The notes under the pieces were generated by a model. That model had not been told where the DNA came from. It saw only the letters and a list, made by a program, of their open reading frames with translations, and did not search any database. A stretch of DNA of 64,000 nt, taken from the NCBI GenBank assembly GCA_032718475.1, contig JAUCBJ010000644.1, forward strand, positions 1 through 64,000. The letters run 5' to 3'. A program made the position numbers and the translations under genes. Below, piece by piece: positions 49,301 to 52,111 of this stretch (positions within the stretch are counted from its first letter, which is position 1; the number at the start of each line of letters is the position of its first letter). The stretch is from Nemertoderma westbladi. Taxonomy: Eukaryota > Xenacoelomorpha > Nemertodermatida > Nemertodermatidae.

Positions 49301-49566
49301 AAAATATTGGAAAAATAAATAAAATAGAAAAATAAGAAAATTAATAGTAAGTTAATATAAACCTTAAAGCGGTGATAGTTATACATATATTAGGCCTATA
49401 TAATTCCTATATAATAGTTACCGTTAAGTATTATATTACATAATGAGCGGTAAATATTATATTACAGTTTACTGACTTACTGGGATAGAGTTGTCTTGGC
49501 AACGAATAGCAGTAGCAGTAACACAGCCATTCGTCGCGTGGCACACAAAGGACCACGCATTTCCAT
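1249..49566 (-). CDS. SSPO-like: SCO-spondin-like secreted giant glycoprotein, 43 exons, 3' end missing
   Basis: This is a spliced gene assembled by hand from 43 coding exons (2,116 codons in the window). Each has AG and GT-type borders, and all 42 junctions keep one reading frame. Residues 1-28 are a signal peptide. Then come an EMI-like domain (about 33-100), VWD1 (140-304), C8 (315-409), TIL (410-500), VWD2 (500-690), C8 (694-787), TIL regions (790-980), VWD3 (985-1157), C8 (1160-1262), TIL (1266-1350), LDLa modules (1350-1625) and three discoidin-like modules (1626-2116). Vertebrate SCO-spondin has the same order (EMI, VWD/C8/TIL, LDLa and F5/8C, then thrombospondin repeats); it is secreted and forms Reissner's fibre. 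Each VWD carries a GLCG motif, but the preceding Cys of the VWF CGLC motif is absent. Otogelin or mucin relatives are alternatives, but the EMI, LDLa and discoidin-like content favours SCO-spondin. The exon chain is strong; orthology is inferred. Confidence 0.85.
1732..1929 (-). CDS. Exon 42: discoidin-like module 3, part 2
   Basis: It encodes LYTIVGVVTEILNPNDGPGF and then FLFTMREDDFYWDISKGEPN. It is 198 bases, phase 0 both sides, with CTTAG acceptor and GTAAGT donor. It was too short to be an obvious reading frame but fits the chain. Confidence 0.75.
1965..2128. mobile_element. Hairpin MITE-like element
   Basis: Two arms of about 58 bases are near-perfect inverted repeats (both contain GATGATCCAACTCTATAGCA in opposite orientation) around a 45-base spacer. 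The flanks are TA-rich. It is a short palindromic element in the intron after exon 41, of the miniature inverted-repeat type; no family is recognised. Confidence 0.7.
2444..2685 (-). CDS. Exon 41: Thr/Pro linker and discoidin-like module 3, part 1
   Basis: A TEPPPTTTPTPPPTT-type linker is followed by SDCGCPDPVDIPLEQILGVG and an acidic stretch ending GYEELSSE. The linker introduces a third module. Donor GTAAGC, phase 0 out. Confidence 0.85.
3135..3291 (-). CDS. Exon 40: discoidin-like module 2, part 3
   Basis: It encodes YGIVASQITITVIDIEEG and ends IHITVLGCGTD, matching the I-x-L-R-x-E-x-x-G-C ending of F5/8C domains. Donor GTAAGT, phase 1 out. Confidence 0.85.
3350..3600. repeat. Dispersed repeat with an internal hairpin
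   Basis: A 16-base perfect inverted pair (GGACAATTGCGACCCA and its complement) lies at 3355-3410, followed by a third related copy. Positions about 3481-3527 share some 45 bases with 12751-12797 (common core CCGAAGCCGGA, then GCGACxCxAA, then TTTCGATA), so this is a dispersed family. Confidence 0.5.
3708..3841 (-). CDS. Exon 39: discoidin-like module 2, part 2
   Basis: It encodes ATTARTLLYRAEFLDEMRIR and ends YIENPPFSPK. It is the counterpart of exon 36. The donor is GTAAGA; phase 0 out. Confidence 0.8.
4186..4359 (-). CDS. Exon 38: discoidin-like module 2, part 1
   Basis: It begins DPCKDYIEPISIETKDG and contains YFIFQLDGLRNVTGFSTLLG, close to the V-D-L-G-x-x-R-x-V-T-G strand of F5/8C domains. 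Phase 1 on both sides; donor GTGAGT. Confidence 0.85.
4860..4992 (-). CDS. Exon 37: discoidin-like module 1, part 3
   Basis: It encodes EYDNSGLATHRAFPISVLAR and ends LHLQPHLVTCGK. It was found by phase: exon 36 ends in phase 0 and exon 38 needs phase 1, which this 133-base segment supplies between TTATAG and GTACGT. Its end aligns with exons 40 and 43. Confidence 0.7.
5355..6434. repeat. 26-bp tandem array derived from the exon 36 donor
   Basis: About 40 copies of a 26-base unit (plus strand GTGGTTAATATTTACCAGCT then CACATT) run almost to the donor of exon 36. On the gene strand the unit reads CACAATGTGAGCTGGTAAAT, which lines up with the junction CACAAGGTAAGTTGGTAAAT. Units vary by a few bases, and the exon-proximal copies are most decayed. 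Confidence 0.85.
6435..6587 (-). CDS. Exon 36: discoidin-like module 1, part 2; seed of the 26-bp array
   Basis: It encodes VTGLNTILSTSSPFKYRILY and EHPTRLVAFEMANPEHK. Its donor CACAAG/GTAAGTTGG aligns with the 26-bp unit that fills most of the next intron. Confidence 0.8.
6690..7018 (+). mobile_element. 3' fragment of the EN-RT LINE
   Basis: It matches the last part of the LINE at 40.2-43.9 kb, including CATGGGTGATAGGGAGTTGT and the tail CAGCTGCAATGCAGCAT followed by a TAG-rich end. It is interrupted by stops and a small ATCATG repeat. It lies antisense to the host gene in the intron between exons 35 and 36. Confidence 0.8.
7076..7209 (-). CDS. Exon 35: discoidin-like module 1, part 1
   Basis: It encodes AYRDGDLMMLDIKPGD and ends MLVIDMGSPVE, resembling the strand V-D-L-G-x-x-x-x-V-T-G of F5/8 type C domains when joined to exon 36. 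Similarity is weak alone; the three-exon module repeats twice more. Confidence 0.8.
7210..7664. other. AT-rich intron, nothing recognised
   Basis: The intron between exons 34 and 35 is AT-rich unique sequence; I see no repeat or gene in it. Confidence 0.5.
7665..7868 (-). CDS. Exon 34: Thr/Pro linker and last LDLa-like module
   Basis: A TTTTQTTPEPTTAPPTTS linker is followed by CPLPYDHICAVDNECAVRCD, CWAYNCDQDDADC and CQADDEKDC. It is LDLa-like but carries extra acidic residues. Donor GTTAGT, phase 1 out. Confidence 0.85.
7869..8535. other. Intron, nothing clear
   Basis: Mostly unique sequence between exons 33 and 34. A segment at 8260-8410 is more GC-rich and has the near-duplicate GTGTCGAATCGACGACTTCT, but no gene or element is recognised. 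Confidence 0.4.
8536..8764 (-). CDS. Exon 33: LDLa modules and Thr/Pro linker
   Basis: It begins ECDGHDDCGDFSDEVDC (LDLa end), followed by a Cys-rich segment with CDGTIDCDCPEF, which looks like a degenerate LDLa. It ends in a Thr/Pro-rich linker likely to be O-glycosylated. Confidence 0.85.
9003..9202 (-). CDS. Exon 32: LDLa module and start of the next
   Basis: It encodes CEGSNYRCLTPDMLCDGNRD and CEFGEDEDPTIC (one LDLa), then CNSTMISCKNLKGYCIHPWQ, the first half of another completed in exon 33. The donor is GTTTGT. Confidence 0.85.
9871..10219. repeat. 30-bp tandem array
   Basis: About 12 copies of a 30-base unit (ACCAGCTACACCACCAATAC then CCTCGGGTAG), with two shortened copies. It is intronic (between exons 31 and 32) and over 500 bases from any splice site, so it does not share the junction-derived origin of the other arrays. 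Confidence 0.9.
10583..10630. repeat. TG/TA microsatellite
   Basis: A GTGTGTATATATAT-type run with a mirrored TGTGTGTATATA end. Confidence 0.8.
10729..10839 (-). CDS. Exon 31: LDLa module
   Basis: It encodes ECKEFACDNNLTC followed by CDGVYDCWDFSDE. This is a complete LDLa module with the C-D-G-x-x-D-C-x-D-x-S-D-E calcium-binding motif. Phases 1 and 1 are usual for shuffled LDLa exons. Confidence 0.9.
11526..11753 (-). CDS. Exon 30: TIL3 end and first LDLa-like module
   Basis: It encodes NKCVNDPPEGCPCPYEGHIY, a VWC-like CKVCVCSNATMEC stretch, then CPPEVYCDGWVDCLDGEDES, an LDL-receptor class A calcium-site pattern. It marks the switch from the VWD region to LDLa repeats. Confidence 0.9.
12023..12131 (-). 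CDS. Exon 29: TIL domain 3, start
   Basis: It encodes ICGPACPTSCQ, CNMQCVEGCYCPEGM, a standard TIL core. Phase 0 in, phase 1 out; donor GTAAGT. Confidence 0.9.
12432..12573 (-). CDS. Exon 28: C8 domain 3, end
   Basis: It encodes CNKGGDCECPCEIMVAYADE and RRPELCPIMCPEDQ, the last C8 cysteines leading into TIL3. The donor is GTTAGA; phase and length fit both neighbours. Confidence 0.85.
12786..15420. repeat. 36-bp tandem array, about 73 copies
   Basis: The unit is GGTAGGGGTGGGCGCTACTC then CTATCTGCTACCCGAA, with variants at the last few bases. Because 36 is divisible by three, both strands stay open for hundreds of codons: 916 on the minus strand (12-residue period) and 549 and 200 on the plus strand. 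It lies wholly inside the intron between exons 27 and 28, whose phases already match. Its edge at 12751-12797 is the dispersed repeat also seen at 3.48 kb. Confidence 0.9.
15430..16017. other. AT-rich intron sequence
   Basis: Unique AT-rich sequence between the 36-bp array and exon 27; nothing recognised apart from a short AAGT run near 15510. Confidence 0.5.
16018..16199 (-). CDS. Exon 27: C8 domain 3, first part
   Basis: It encodes VNQDCVSFE, DLCEINPD, NICNHIMNPPFSECH and FEMCKQDSC, matching C8 cysteine spacing. Phase 2 out. The next intron carries the 36-bp array. Confidence 0.9.
16718..16866 (-). CDS. Exon 26: VWD3 end, GLCG motif
   Basis: It encodes VAGLCGLYNGNAEDDF and ends GESWK, the canonical end of VWD3. 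An Ala occupies the position where VWF has the first Cys of CGLC. Phase 1 in, phase 0 out. Confidence 0.9.
17150..17605 (+). mobile_element. 3' fragment of the EN-RT LINE
   Basis: It matches the C-terminal codons of the LINE (CTGCTGAGGACACCAAATCT through GTGGCGGTGCAACTTTGTTG), with frameshifts, and ends in a TAGTAGTAA-type tail. It is antisense to the host gene. Confidence 0.85.
17640..17835 (+). mobile_element. Second adjacent LINE 3' fragment
   Basis: It is a shorter, more diverged copy of the same 3' end (GAGACGCCTCTTATAGGACA and GGGGGATAGGGAGTTGTGAC), head-to-tail with the fragment at 17150. Two 3' fragments in the same orientation suggest insertion into, or duplication of, the first. 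Confidence 0.75.
17909..18068 (-). CDS. Exon 25: VWD3, middle
   Basis: It encodes RKVQLNGNNVVLPYLVSGLE and then HVGFTLIWDE, the middle of VWD3. The donor is GTAAGTAAG. LINE fragments lie in the next intron. Confidence 0.85.
18222..18367 (-). CDS. Exon 24: VWD3, continuation
   Basis: It encodes KKYYTFQGSCTYYLLKTIDF and VKAENVPCGVNEVTCTKSLE, normal VWD core sequence. The donor GTTAGT is chosen because it keeps phase 0 with exon 25; read-through would stop soon after. Confidence 0.85.
18545..18992. repeat. 34-bp palindromic tandem array
   Basis: About 13 copies of a 34-base unit. Each contains the 18-base perfect dyad ACCAATCATATGATTGGT, with some decayed copies. It lies in the intron between exons 23 and 24. 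Confidence 0.9.
19501..19705 (-). CDS. Exon 23: VWC-like segment and VWD3 start
   Basis: It encodes CPCYHSGNEYSYGD and CNTCTCTGRKWSCTDEEC, a TIL-extension/VWC-like pattern. It ends CTALGDPHYITFDS-like at the donor GTTAGT, the canonical C-x-x-x-G-D-P-H-Y-x-T-F-D opening of a VWD domain. Confidence 0.9.
19706..20512. other. Intron, nothing recognised
   Basis: Unique sequence between exons 22 and 23; no exon, transposon end or array was seen. Confidence 0.5.
20513..20708 (-). CDS. Exon 22: TIL extension plus a further TIL-like segment
   Basis: It begins CSCLEGQWKCGDEDC (TIL extension), followed by QCPSNMIFSANFTGCVPTC and GGCTCPEGYVLA, a further TIL-like module before VWD3. Phase 0 out; donor GTAAGT. 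Confidence 0.85.
21136..21245 (-). CDS. Exon 21: TIL domain 2, end
   Basis: It encodes DICIDKTLCPCMFNGKAYSH and GDTIDTLCNE. This is the same C-P-C-x-x-x-G-x-x-Y-x-x-G-D pattern as exon 13, lying just beyond the array and the LINE fragment inside it. Confidence 0.9.
21246..24829. repeat. 49-bp tandem array derived from the exon 20 donor
   Basis: About 52 regular copies (22290-24829) plus two or three decayed copies (21300-21440) of a 49-base unit, split by a LINE fragment. On the gene strand the unit is the end of exon 20 through GAACACAACCAG/GTGGGG and 16 intron bases. Interior copies read TTGTAAGTGC where the exon reads TTGTCAGTGC. The regular frame gives long plus-strand reading frames that are artefacts. 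Confidence 0.9.
21441..22286 (+). mobile_element. LINE 3' fragment inserted in the 49-bp array
   Basis: It is about 845 bases similar to the RT end and C-terminal part of the intact LINE, including GATGACTTCTGCTACTTGGC and TTGAAGATGCGGATGATCTT, with several frameshifts. Array copies flank it on both sides, so the array existed before the insertion. Confidence 0.85.
24790..24932 (-). CDS. Exon 20: TIL domain 2; seed of the 49-bp array
   Basis: It encodes ITCDTPGMEFHECSSPCGIT and CNNNCVAGCQCEHNQ, the core of a TIL domain. The donor used is GTGGGG, which keeps phase 0. The exon's last 33 or so bases and first 16 intron bases are the unit of the 49-bp array. Read-through ends after three codons. 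Confidence 0.85.
25060..33323. repeat. 32-bp satellite-like array derived from the exon 19 donor
   Basis: About 210 copies of a 32-base unit, interrupted at 25240-26482 by a foldback element. From about 29340 rightward the units are nearly uniform and read CACTGCA/GTAAGTTAAATAAT on the gene strand. From 26640 to 29340 they form a 96-base higher-order repeat of three unit types. The left edge (25060-25240) is decayed. The right edge runs without a break into exon 19. Confidence 0.95.
25479..26482. mobile_element. Foldback element with about 450-bp arms
   Basis: The two halves are near-exact inverted repeats: CCTACTATATTTATACGGCC begins the left arm and its complement ends the right. The centre near 25950 is A/T homopolymer-rich. 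Nested TGTTCTAGAACA palindromes lie in each arm. It sits in the 32-bp array. No target duplication was found, and an extra 240 bases at 25240-25478, starting with a GATAGATAGA run, belong to neither. Confidence 0.8.
33324..33484 (-). CDS. Exon 19: C8 domain 2 end; seed of the 32-bp array
   Basis: It encodes RCTAMAAYAHKCN and WRDFEAISEHC, the end of C8 domain 2. The last 18 bases plus the first 14 of the intron form the 32-bp unit repeated about 210 times in the following 8.2-kb intron. Reading through the donor (GTAAGT) meets a stop in the second unit. Confidence 0.9.
33485..34144. other. AT-rich intron, nothing recognised
   Basis: Unique AT-rich sequence between exons 18 and 19. Confidence 0.5.
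34145..34266 (-). CDS. Exon 18: C8 domain 2, middle
   Basis: It encodes REYCDILKRP, FAACH and YYKNCLWDYC, matching the middle of a C8 domain. Phase 0 in, phase 2 out. Confidence 0.85.
34440..34607 (-). CDS. Exon 17: VWD2 end and C8 domain 2 start
   Basis: It begins VVSGLCGRYNDNVGDDF, the VWD2 end motif, then gives SCSPAPEMFDTC-type cysteines that start C8 domain 2. The donor is GTGATA. Confidence 0.9.
34963..35126 (-). CDS. Exon 16: VWD2, middle
   Basis: It encodes beta-strand sequence with LHILFDNFNRIYVTLNP, the part of VWD2 just before its GLCG motif. The donor is a weak GTACTA. Confidence 0.8.
35482..35611 (-). CDS. Exon 15: VWD2, middle
   Basis: It encodes the C-x-x-x-x-x-C segment (SHDCVKDINCLKSITIVYNN) of VWD2. 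Phase 0 in, phase 1 out; donor GTTAGT. Confidence 0.85.
36007..36145 (-). CDS. Exon 14: TIL extension and VWD2 start
   Basis: It encodes TCQAGKWECNRHPC, then GHGHFKTFDGQYYDYLGKC, which opens the second VWD domain. Fusion of the TIL extension and VWD start in one exon is repeated in exon 23. Confidence 0.9.
36294..36433 (-). CDS. Exon 13: TIL domain 1, end
   Basis: It begins VPGCFCKDGFYYNK and ends CNEW/C, the G-C-x-C-x-x-G and C-G-C-x-x-x-x-x-x-Y-x-x-G-D sequence that follows the TIL core. The donor is GTTAGT, a form also used by exons 15, 23, 24, 34 and 43. Confidence 0.85.
36470..36870. repeat. Decayed short tandem repeat
   Basis: Irregular copies of a roughly 21-24 base unit containing TTCATGTACTAGTACCAATA fill the intron between exons 12 and 13. 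They are much less regular than the other arrays. Confidence 0.7.
36885..36994 (-). CDS. Exon 12: TIL domain 1, start
   Basis: It begins EPQCPGPNMSY and includes CLKTC and SCYD, the first cysteines of a trypsin-inhibitor-like domain. Its acceptor region is one of three tandem 51-bp copies; only this copy leads into a full exon. Confidence 0.85.
36968..37120 (-). repeat. 51-bp triplication of the exon 12 acceptor
   Basis: Three tandem 51-base units start at 36968, 37019 and 37070. Each contains an exon 12 start (ACCCCAGTGTCCAGGGCCTA in the true exon) preceded by its acceptor region. The middle copy keeps TATTCCAG/AACCCCAG; the outer copy has lost the AG context. Confidence 0.8.
37422..37587 (-). 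CDS. Exon 11: C8 domain 1, second part
   Basis: It encodes FIYDCLYDLCSISYEDTYEM and further cysteines to the end of the first C8 domain. Its first codon is ATG but the reading continues from exon 10 in phase 0, so this is not a start. Confidence 0.85.
38109..38258 (-). CDS. Exon 10: C8 domain 1, first part
   Basis: It encodes 50 residues with cysteines spaced as in C8 domains (PQCRD, HPCIK, QTCNM, EECGEV). Phase 0 on both sides; donor GTAAGT. Confidence 0.85.
38900..38997 (-). CDS. Exon 9: VWD1, GLCG motif
   Basis: It begins GLCGTFTNSRNDEF and ends ANSWK. This is the conserved GLCG-x-x-N-x-x-x-x-D-E/D-F...SW end of a VWD domain. The residue two before the motif Cys is not Cys, so the VWF-type CGLC oxidoreductase-like motif is absent. 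Confidence 0.9.
39422..39549 (-). CDS. Exon 8: VWD1, middle
   Basis: It encodes a strand-rich VWD segment (FGMSMKIYEGGSVFITM) that joins directly to the GLCG motif of exon 9. The donor is GTAAAT. Phase 2 in, phase 1 out. Confidence 0.8.
39671..39822 (-). CDS. Exon 7: VWD1, middle
   Basis: It encodes VELDMKNCLRYDDCVKTVTI and then alternating beta-strand sequence, the central part of VWD1. The donor is GTATAT, a weaker match. Phase 0 in, phase 2 out. Confidence 0.85.
40168..43950 (-). mobile_element. Near-complete EN-RT LINE (RTE-like)
   Basis: The element runs on the same strand as the host gene. Its 3' end (40168) is a short TAG-repeat tail, and its 5' region, without ORF1, extends to about 43950. 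It interrupts the compound array. The single long ORF, lack of ORF1, short 3' UTR and trinucleotide tail suggest an RTE-like clade; this is inferred, not tested by phylogeny. Confidence 0.85.
40207..43524 (-). CDS. LINE endonuclease and reverse transcriptase, intact ORF
   Basis: A 1,105-codon uninterrupted ORF. Residues 1-125 are a Pro-rich leader. About 128-380 is an exonuclease-endonuclease-phosphatase domain with QEHRM (catalytic Glu about 162), GDFNA (278-282) and SDHR (367-370). About 595-860 is the reverse transcriptase, with FVDFFKAFD (734-742) and the catalytic FADD (847-850) in place of the common YADD. The C-terminal region has RFAGHCFRR, typical of this broad LINE group. It would nick target DNA and copy its own RNA at the nick. 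No stop or frameshift is seen, so this copy is young and could still be coding. The Met at 43524 is the first in frame, but later Met codons are possible. Confidence 0.95.
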   Translation of the reverse strand: MRHPPCGMANQGVVFAPRADSAKKHPPTPTMDYISNAEVRPLEASGITGHNRPHRRQLTPDRLPVSPPTGERAANNSLSPFPDDLSGPNPGSPGRPDCDGERDSGVGGYSHVPHRPTKPLVNLRQVTRLASVNTLTLGSPMRQGELTALADKLSLSAVGVQEHRMQTGQTDEVLIKDMGGGWRLALASADDSGNGGIGLLMNPTAHAALDKIDQISNRIIRCHFSCSGRLAKKFPKVVLIVCYSPTSVAPVEEVENFYHNLQAATDGVDQHAFLTFLGDFNASLHQSPTSPWVYSNSVNRNSVHLQDFISGNGLFSAGTQFKKRTGKLWTHSGPSGHKSQIDHILFRRKYRSSIQDCNAFTLRPFSSDHRLIVAKVRLSLRASRTTKSALPRHDWSSLLQQPSVRSSFTLQLSNRYEALASEAADHCEGYTAFTEAVKLAAAETVPVYPRNRKRAPWTDNKIQKCRNDLHKAQKESRLKQTTVAKNAVKAASRSLNRQYSVNLQELINQQVDAINDADDSRQSSQAWKSINLLTGRKSQPTTKVKAESPADRLNGWKAHFEKLLNNDRVLPDNFIEVKVSESVLPDIPIGDISFAEVNAAAKSIKTNRASGVDGVPPEVFKIPECLKLIYPIIVDMYRTTRVPQEMKTNKLVPVPKKGNLTLYGSFRGISLISIAAKLYNRILLNRIRDPIERLLRGNQNGFRKGRGTMEPILALRRIIEELSKKKDRHLAVIFVDFFKAFDSVSRSRMFSILSLYGIPDEIIAAIRSVYDGSTTFVSTVDGDTEPFEVLWGVLQGDTLAPFLFIIVVDYVLRMSLDHHNDDGVMITPPTGSRSRGNPAKYLTDLDFADDLGVLSESLEGAQRLLSSLEHAASSVGLFINSRKTKILTVNFESPQQVSDRMSISSKDGMLEHVDDFCYLGSWIRKSGEDLRIRKGKAWAALNRLSRIWKSPRINRKLKVRLFRAAVVPVLLYGSPCWALTAEDTKSLDGTFTRMLRRVHCVKYNAHISNQTLYNIGGVSLVPPSLTLEQNRLRFAGHCFRREDQPVHNLVLWQPHGVNKHGGQPMTFLRRILKDTGLEDADDLANVMGDRELWRCDFVDKPAQHS
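44884..45032 (-). CDS. Exon 6: VWD1, start
   Basis: It encodes the opening of the first VWD domain: TCLHYGRFHYRTFDGVKFSY followed by GGECKYILAKA. This matches the family pattern C-x-x-x-G-x-x-H-Y-x-T-F-D-G-x-x-F-x-x-x-G-x-C-x-Y. The donor is GTGAGT. The next intron holds the compound array and the intact LINE. Confidence 0.9.
45150..45240. repeat. ACAT/TATA simple repeat
   Basis: An irregular ATACATATACAC and ATAGTACATA run in the intron between exons 5 and 6. Confidence 0.7.
45289..45330 (-). CDS. Exon 5: short linker before VWD1
   Basis: A 42-base exon encodes AQNEAFLQALDELE, probably a short helix linking the EMI-like domain to VWD1. The acceptor follows a TTTGCAG tract, the donor is GTAAGT, and both phases are 1. 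Confidence 0.6.
45995..46006 (-). CDS. Exon 4: putative 12-nt microexon
   Basis: A 12-base segment (CTCTCAAGACAG on the minus strand) lies between a pyrimidine-rich TTTTAG acceptor and a GTAAAC donor. It adds Ala-Leu-Lys-Thr in phase 1 without disturbing the frame, because exons 3 and 5 are also phase-compatible when joined directly. It may therefore be optional. No transcript evidence is available. Confidence 0.4.
46731..47479. repeat. 25-bp tandem array derived from the exon 3 donor
   Basis: About 30 almost identical copies of a 25-base unit that on the gene strand reads CAAGGTGAGTCTAGTAACC then TAGTAA. The last copy is the true junction of exon 3 (CACAAG/GTGAGT). Only two copies show changes, so the expansion is recent or strongly homogenised. 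Confidence 0.95.
47480..47583 (-). CDS. Exon 3: EMI-like domain, end
   Basis: It encodes KCCSGWLGDACE, the CC-x-GW-x-G-x-x-C ending typical of EMI and EGF-like folds, then a Glu/Gln-rich tail. The donor CACAAG/GTGAGT is the exact edge of the 25-bp array, whose units repeat this junction. Confidence 0.85.
47584..48844. other. Intron between exons 2 and 3
   Basis: Mostly unique sequence. A GC-richer stretch at 47790-47960 is open for some 85 codons on the plus strand but shows no recognisable protein. Confidence 0.4.
48845..48985 (-). CDS. Exon 2: EMI-like domain, first part
   Basis: It encodes about 47 residues including HYCEWEDIPSPQC and a later SCTVF. The WCEW-like start followed by spaced cysteines resembles the N-terminal EMI domain of SCO-spondin. 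The acceptor is TTTCAG and the donor GTGAGT. Phase 2 on both sides matches its neighbours. Confidence 0.8.
49481..49566 (-). CDS. Exon 1: signal peptide
   Basis: It encodes about 28 residues with a basic stretch followed by the hydrophobic core MAVLLLLFVAKTTLS, a classic signal peptide. Possible starts are Met codons at 49566, 49560 and 49530; the first is used here. The exon continues without a stop to an AG at 49616-49617, so the 5' UTR is probably spliced from further upstream. The donor is GTAAGT and the exon ends in phase 2. Confidence 0.75.
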
Positions 49567-49619
49567 GGTTTCGTCTGCCACCCAAATCAGAGTTCTGACA
49601 AGTTGTGGATCGTAACTGA

Positions 49620-50693
49620 AATATTTAGTAAATTGGTTATTTAATTAGTAGGAATTCTTATAAGTGGTTACCGGTTCATTTTTGGTTTACAGCAATTCCG
49701 GCTTCATGGGGACAGTGAACATAGCCCTCATGTGCTGCTTACAGGACTAGGACTGCACATTACAGCATTAATTAATTGATATCAAAATTAGGCCTCCTAC
49801 TGAAAACTGAAGATAGGGGGGAAACTGGACGCAATAAAAAGTCATCCCTTTCCAGTGGAAATTCGACGCAAATAACCGTAACATTGAGGCGGGATATTAA
49901 TTCGCAAAGATGGGATTTGCGTCCCTCCTATGTTATATTAAATTTTGTTTCTTTAAAATGAGTCGTTTATTGAAATTCTACAAAAATAAGCATTGAATTT
50001 GGTTCACTTTATTTATTAACTTTATCAGAAAATATTATAAAATATTATATTAAACCAAGAATAAGATTAAATGAAAGCTTATCCTACTGTAGGCCTGCGT
50101 AACGCATATTATTATTATTATATTATTATTATTTTATTATTATAATAGTCGTATTTTATTAACTATGAATTAACGTAAATTAATAATAATGGAAACATTT
50201 CTACATTTAGTTGGGAGCGGGACATTTTCACACAACAATACTTGGTTACCGGGATTTTTGGAAGAAATTACTACTCTGAACTAGACTCGTCCTAATGAAA
50301 TATGAAATGAAATATGGTAGGCCTAATATGTAGGCGGGTGACCCTTGCTACATTGCCTCGTCGGTCCACCGCTAGTCTGATGGGTAAGGCTTGTGCCGTC
50401 TTCAATCCTCAGGCTTCTGTAACCTGACTACAACCTGTAAGATTTGACAATCCTTGACAGTCAATAGGCCCCTATATTAAACTAAACGTTTCTGAGGGAT
50501 GAGATATTACCTATACCATGATGCTTCACGGTGTATGGCCCAATGGTTAAACCGAGTATCACCCCGTATAATCAAAGCCTTACTTTTGTTTAACACTAAT
50601 ATTGTGTGCCTACAACAATGCGCATAGACGCGATATAAATATATTATTATTATTATTATGATATCGCACGAACAACTAATTTGTTCCAGCCAC
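49620..50693. other. Sequence upstream of the first coding exon
   Basis: No TATA box, CpG-rich promoter or upstream exon could be identified with confidence. ATT/ATA microsatellite-like runs occur near 50107-50150 and 50640. Confidence 0.3.
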
Positions 50694-50701
50694 TTATACA
50701 T

Positions 50702-52103
50702 TAGGTTGGTGCGTTTTTTACTTTTTTCGATTTCATTGTTCTACCGGTGCACAAAAGTTTCCAAATGGTAAAAAAATTAAGGCAAAAAAATTTCTTTAAA
50801 TTTCGTCTATATCTTCACGGATCCCAAGAGGGTTGTAATTTTGAGCCATCGCGATGCACCATAATTAAATTTATAGCAATATAACACATTAATGAAAGAT
50901 CAATGACTCAAGAAAGAACTTCCTGCATGCATCAAATGTCATCCAAACTGGGTCCAAACTTGTTAGATATTTAAAATTTTGATTTTGGGACCAAGGGAAG
51001 TAGTGCCACAGGCACATGGACAGAACCTACCATTTGGCACAAGTGATGATAATTCTAAATTTTCGCGATGGCCAACTTTGAGTTCTCCTACTGCATTATG
51101 CTCATTAGAACCGCAATGACCGATTTAGTGGGGGTAGACGCTTTCAAAACAAACGTAGAGCGAATAGTTGTTGAAATATCGCTGAAAATGTAAAGTCCGG
51201 CACAAGTCTACATTACCGCCTTGATGCGATATGGATAAATCCTCAAAAAAATTTATTTTGAATTATCTCAAGGAATCAAGAATAGACACATCGCTACAAC
51301 AAATTGATTTAGTGTATACAGACACCTTCAAAATGAACGAGTAGTGATTAGTTGACTATAGTTTTTGTACAAAATGTGTGGAATGGGTCAACTCAATTTA
51401 AAGTATCAATTGGTGGACATAGTCTTGACATTTTGTAAAATAACTCAAGAACTAATGACTCTACTCTTATTTTAAAGGTGTCTACACCCACTATATCGAT
51501 CATTTTCTGTGAGTGTCTATTCTTGGTTCCTTGAGATAATTCAAAATAAATTTTTTTGAGGATTTTTCCATATCGCATCAAGGTGGTAATGTAGACTTGT
51601 GCCGTACTTCACATTTTCAGCGATATCTCAACAACTATTCGCTCTACGTTTGTTTTGAAGGTGTCTCCCTCACTAAATAGGCCATTGCGGTTCTAATGAG
51701 CATAATATGAATGCAGTAGGAGAACTCAAAGTTGGCCATCGCGAAAATTTAGAATTATCATCACTTGTGCCAAATGGTAGGTTCTGGCCATGTGCCTGTG
51801 GCACTAGTTCGCTTGATCCAAAAATTAAATTGTTGGTTTCTAACTAAGTTTGGACCCATTTGATGACATTTGATGCATGCAGGAAGTTCTTTCTTGAGTC
51901 ATTGATCTTTCATTAATGTGTTATATTGTTATAATTTTATTTGTGGTGCATCGCGAAGGCACAAAATTTCAACCCTCTTGGGATCCGTCAAGATATCGAT
52001 GAAATTTAGAGTAATTTTTTTGCCTTAATTTTTTACCATTTGGCAACTTTTGTGCAATGGTAGAACAACGAAATCGAAAATAAGTAAAAAACGCACCACC
52101 CTA
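50702..52103. mobile_element. Palindromic hAT-like DNA transposon
   Basis: The element is one long inverted repeat with arms of about 630 bases. Its ends are TAGGTTGGTGCG and CGCACCACCCTA, and the 8-base direct repeat TTATACAT flanks both sides (50694-50701 and 52104-52111). An 8-base target duplication and TAGG ends fit a non-autonomous hAT element. The TA at the tips also allows a mariner reading, but the 8-base match is stronger. Confidence 0.8.
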
Positions 52104-52111
52104 TTATACAT

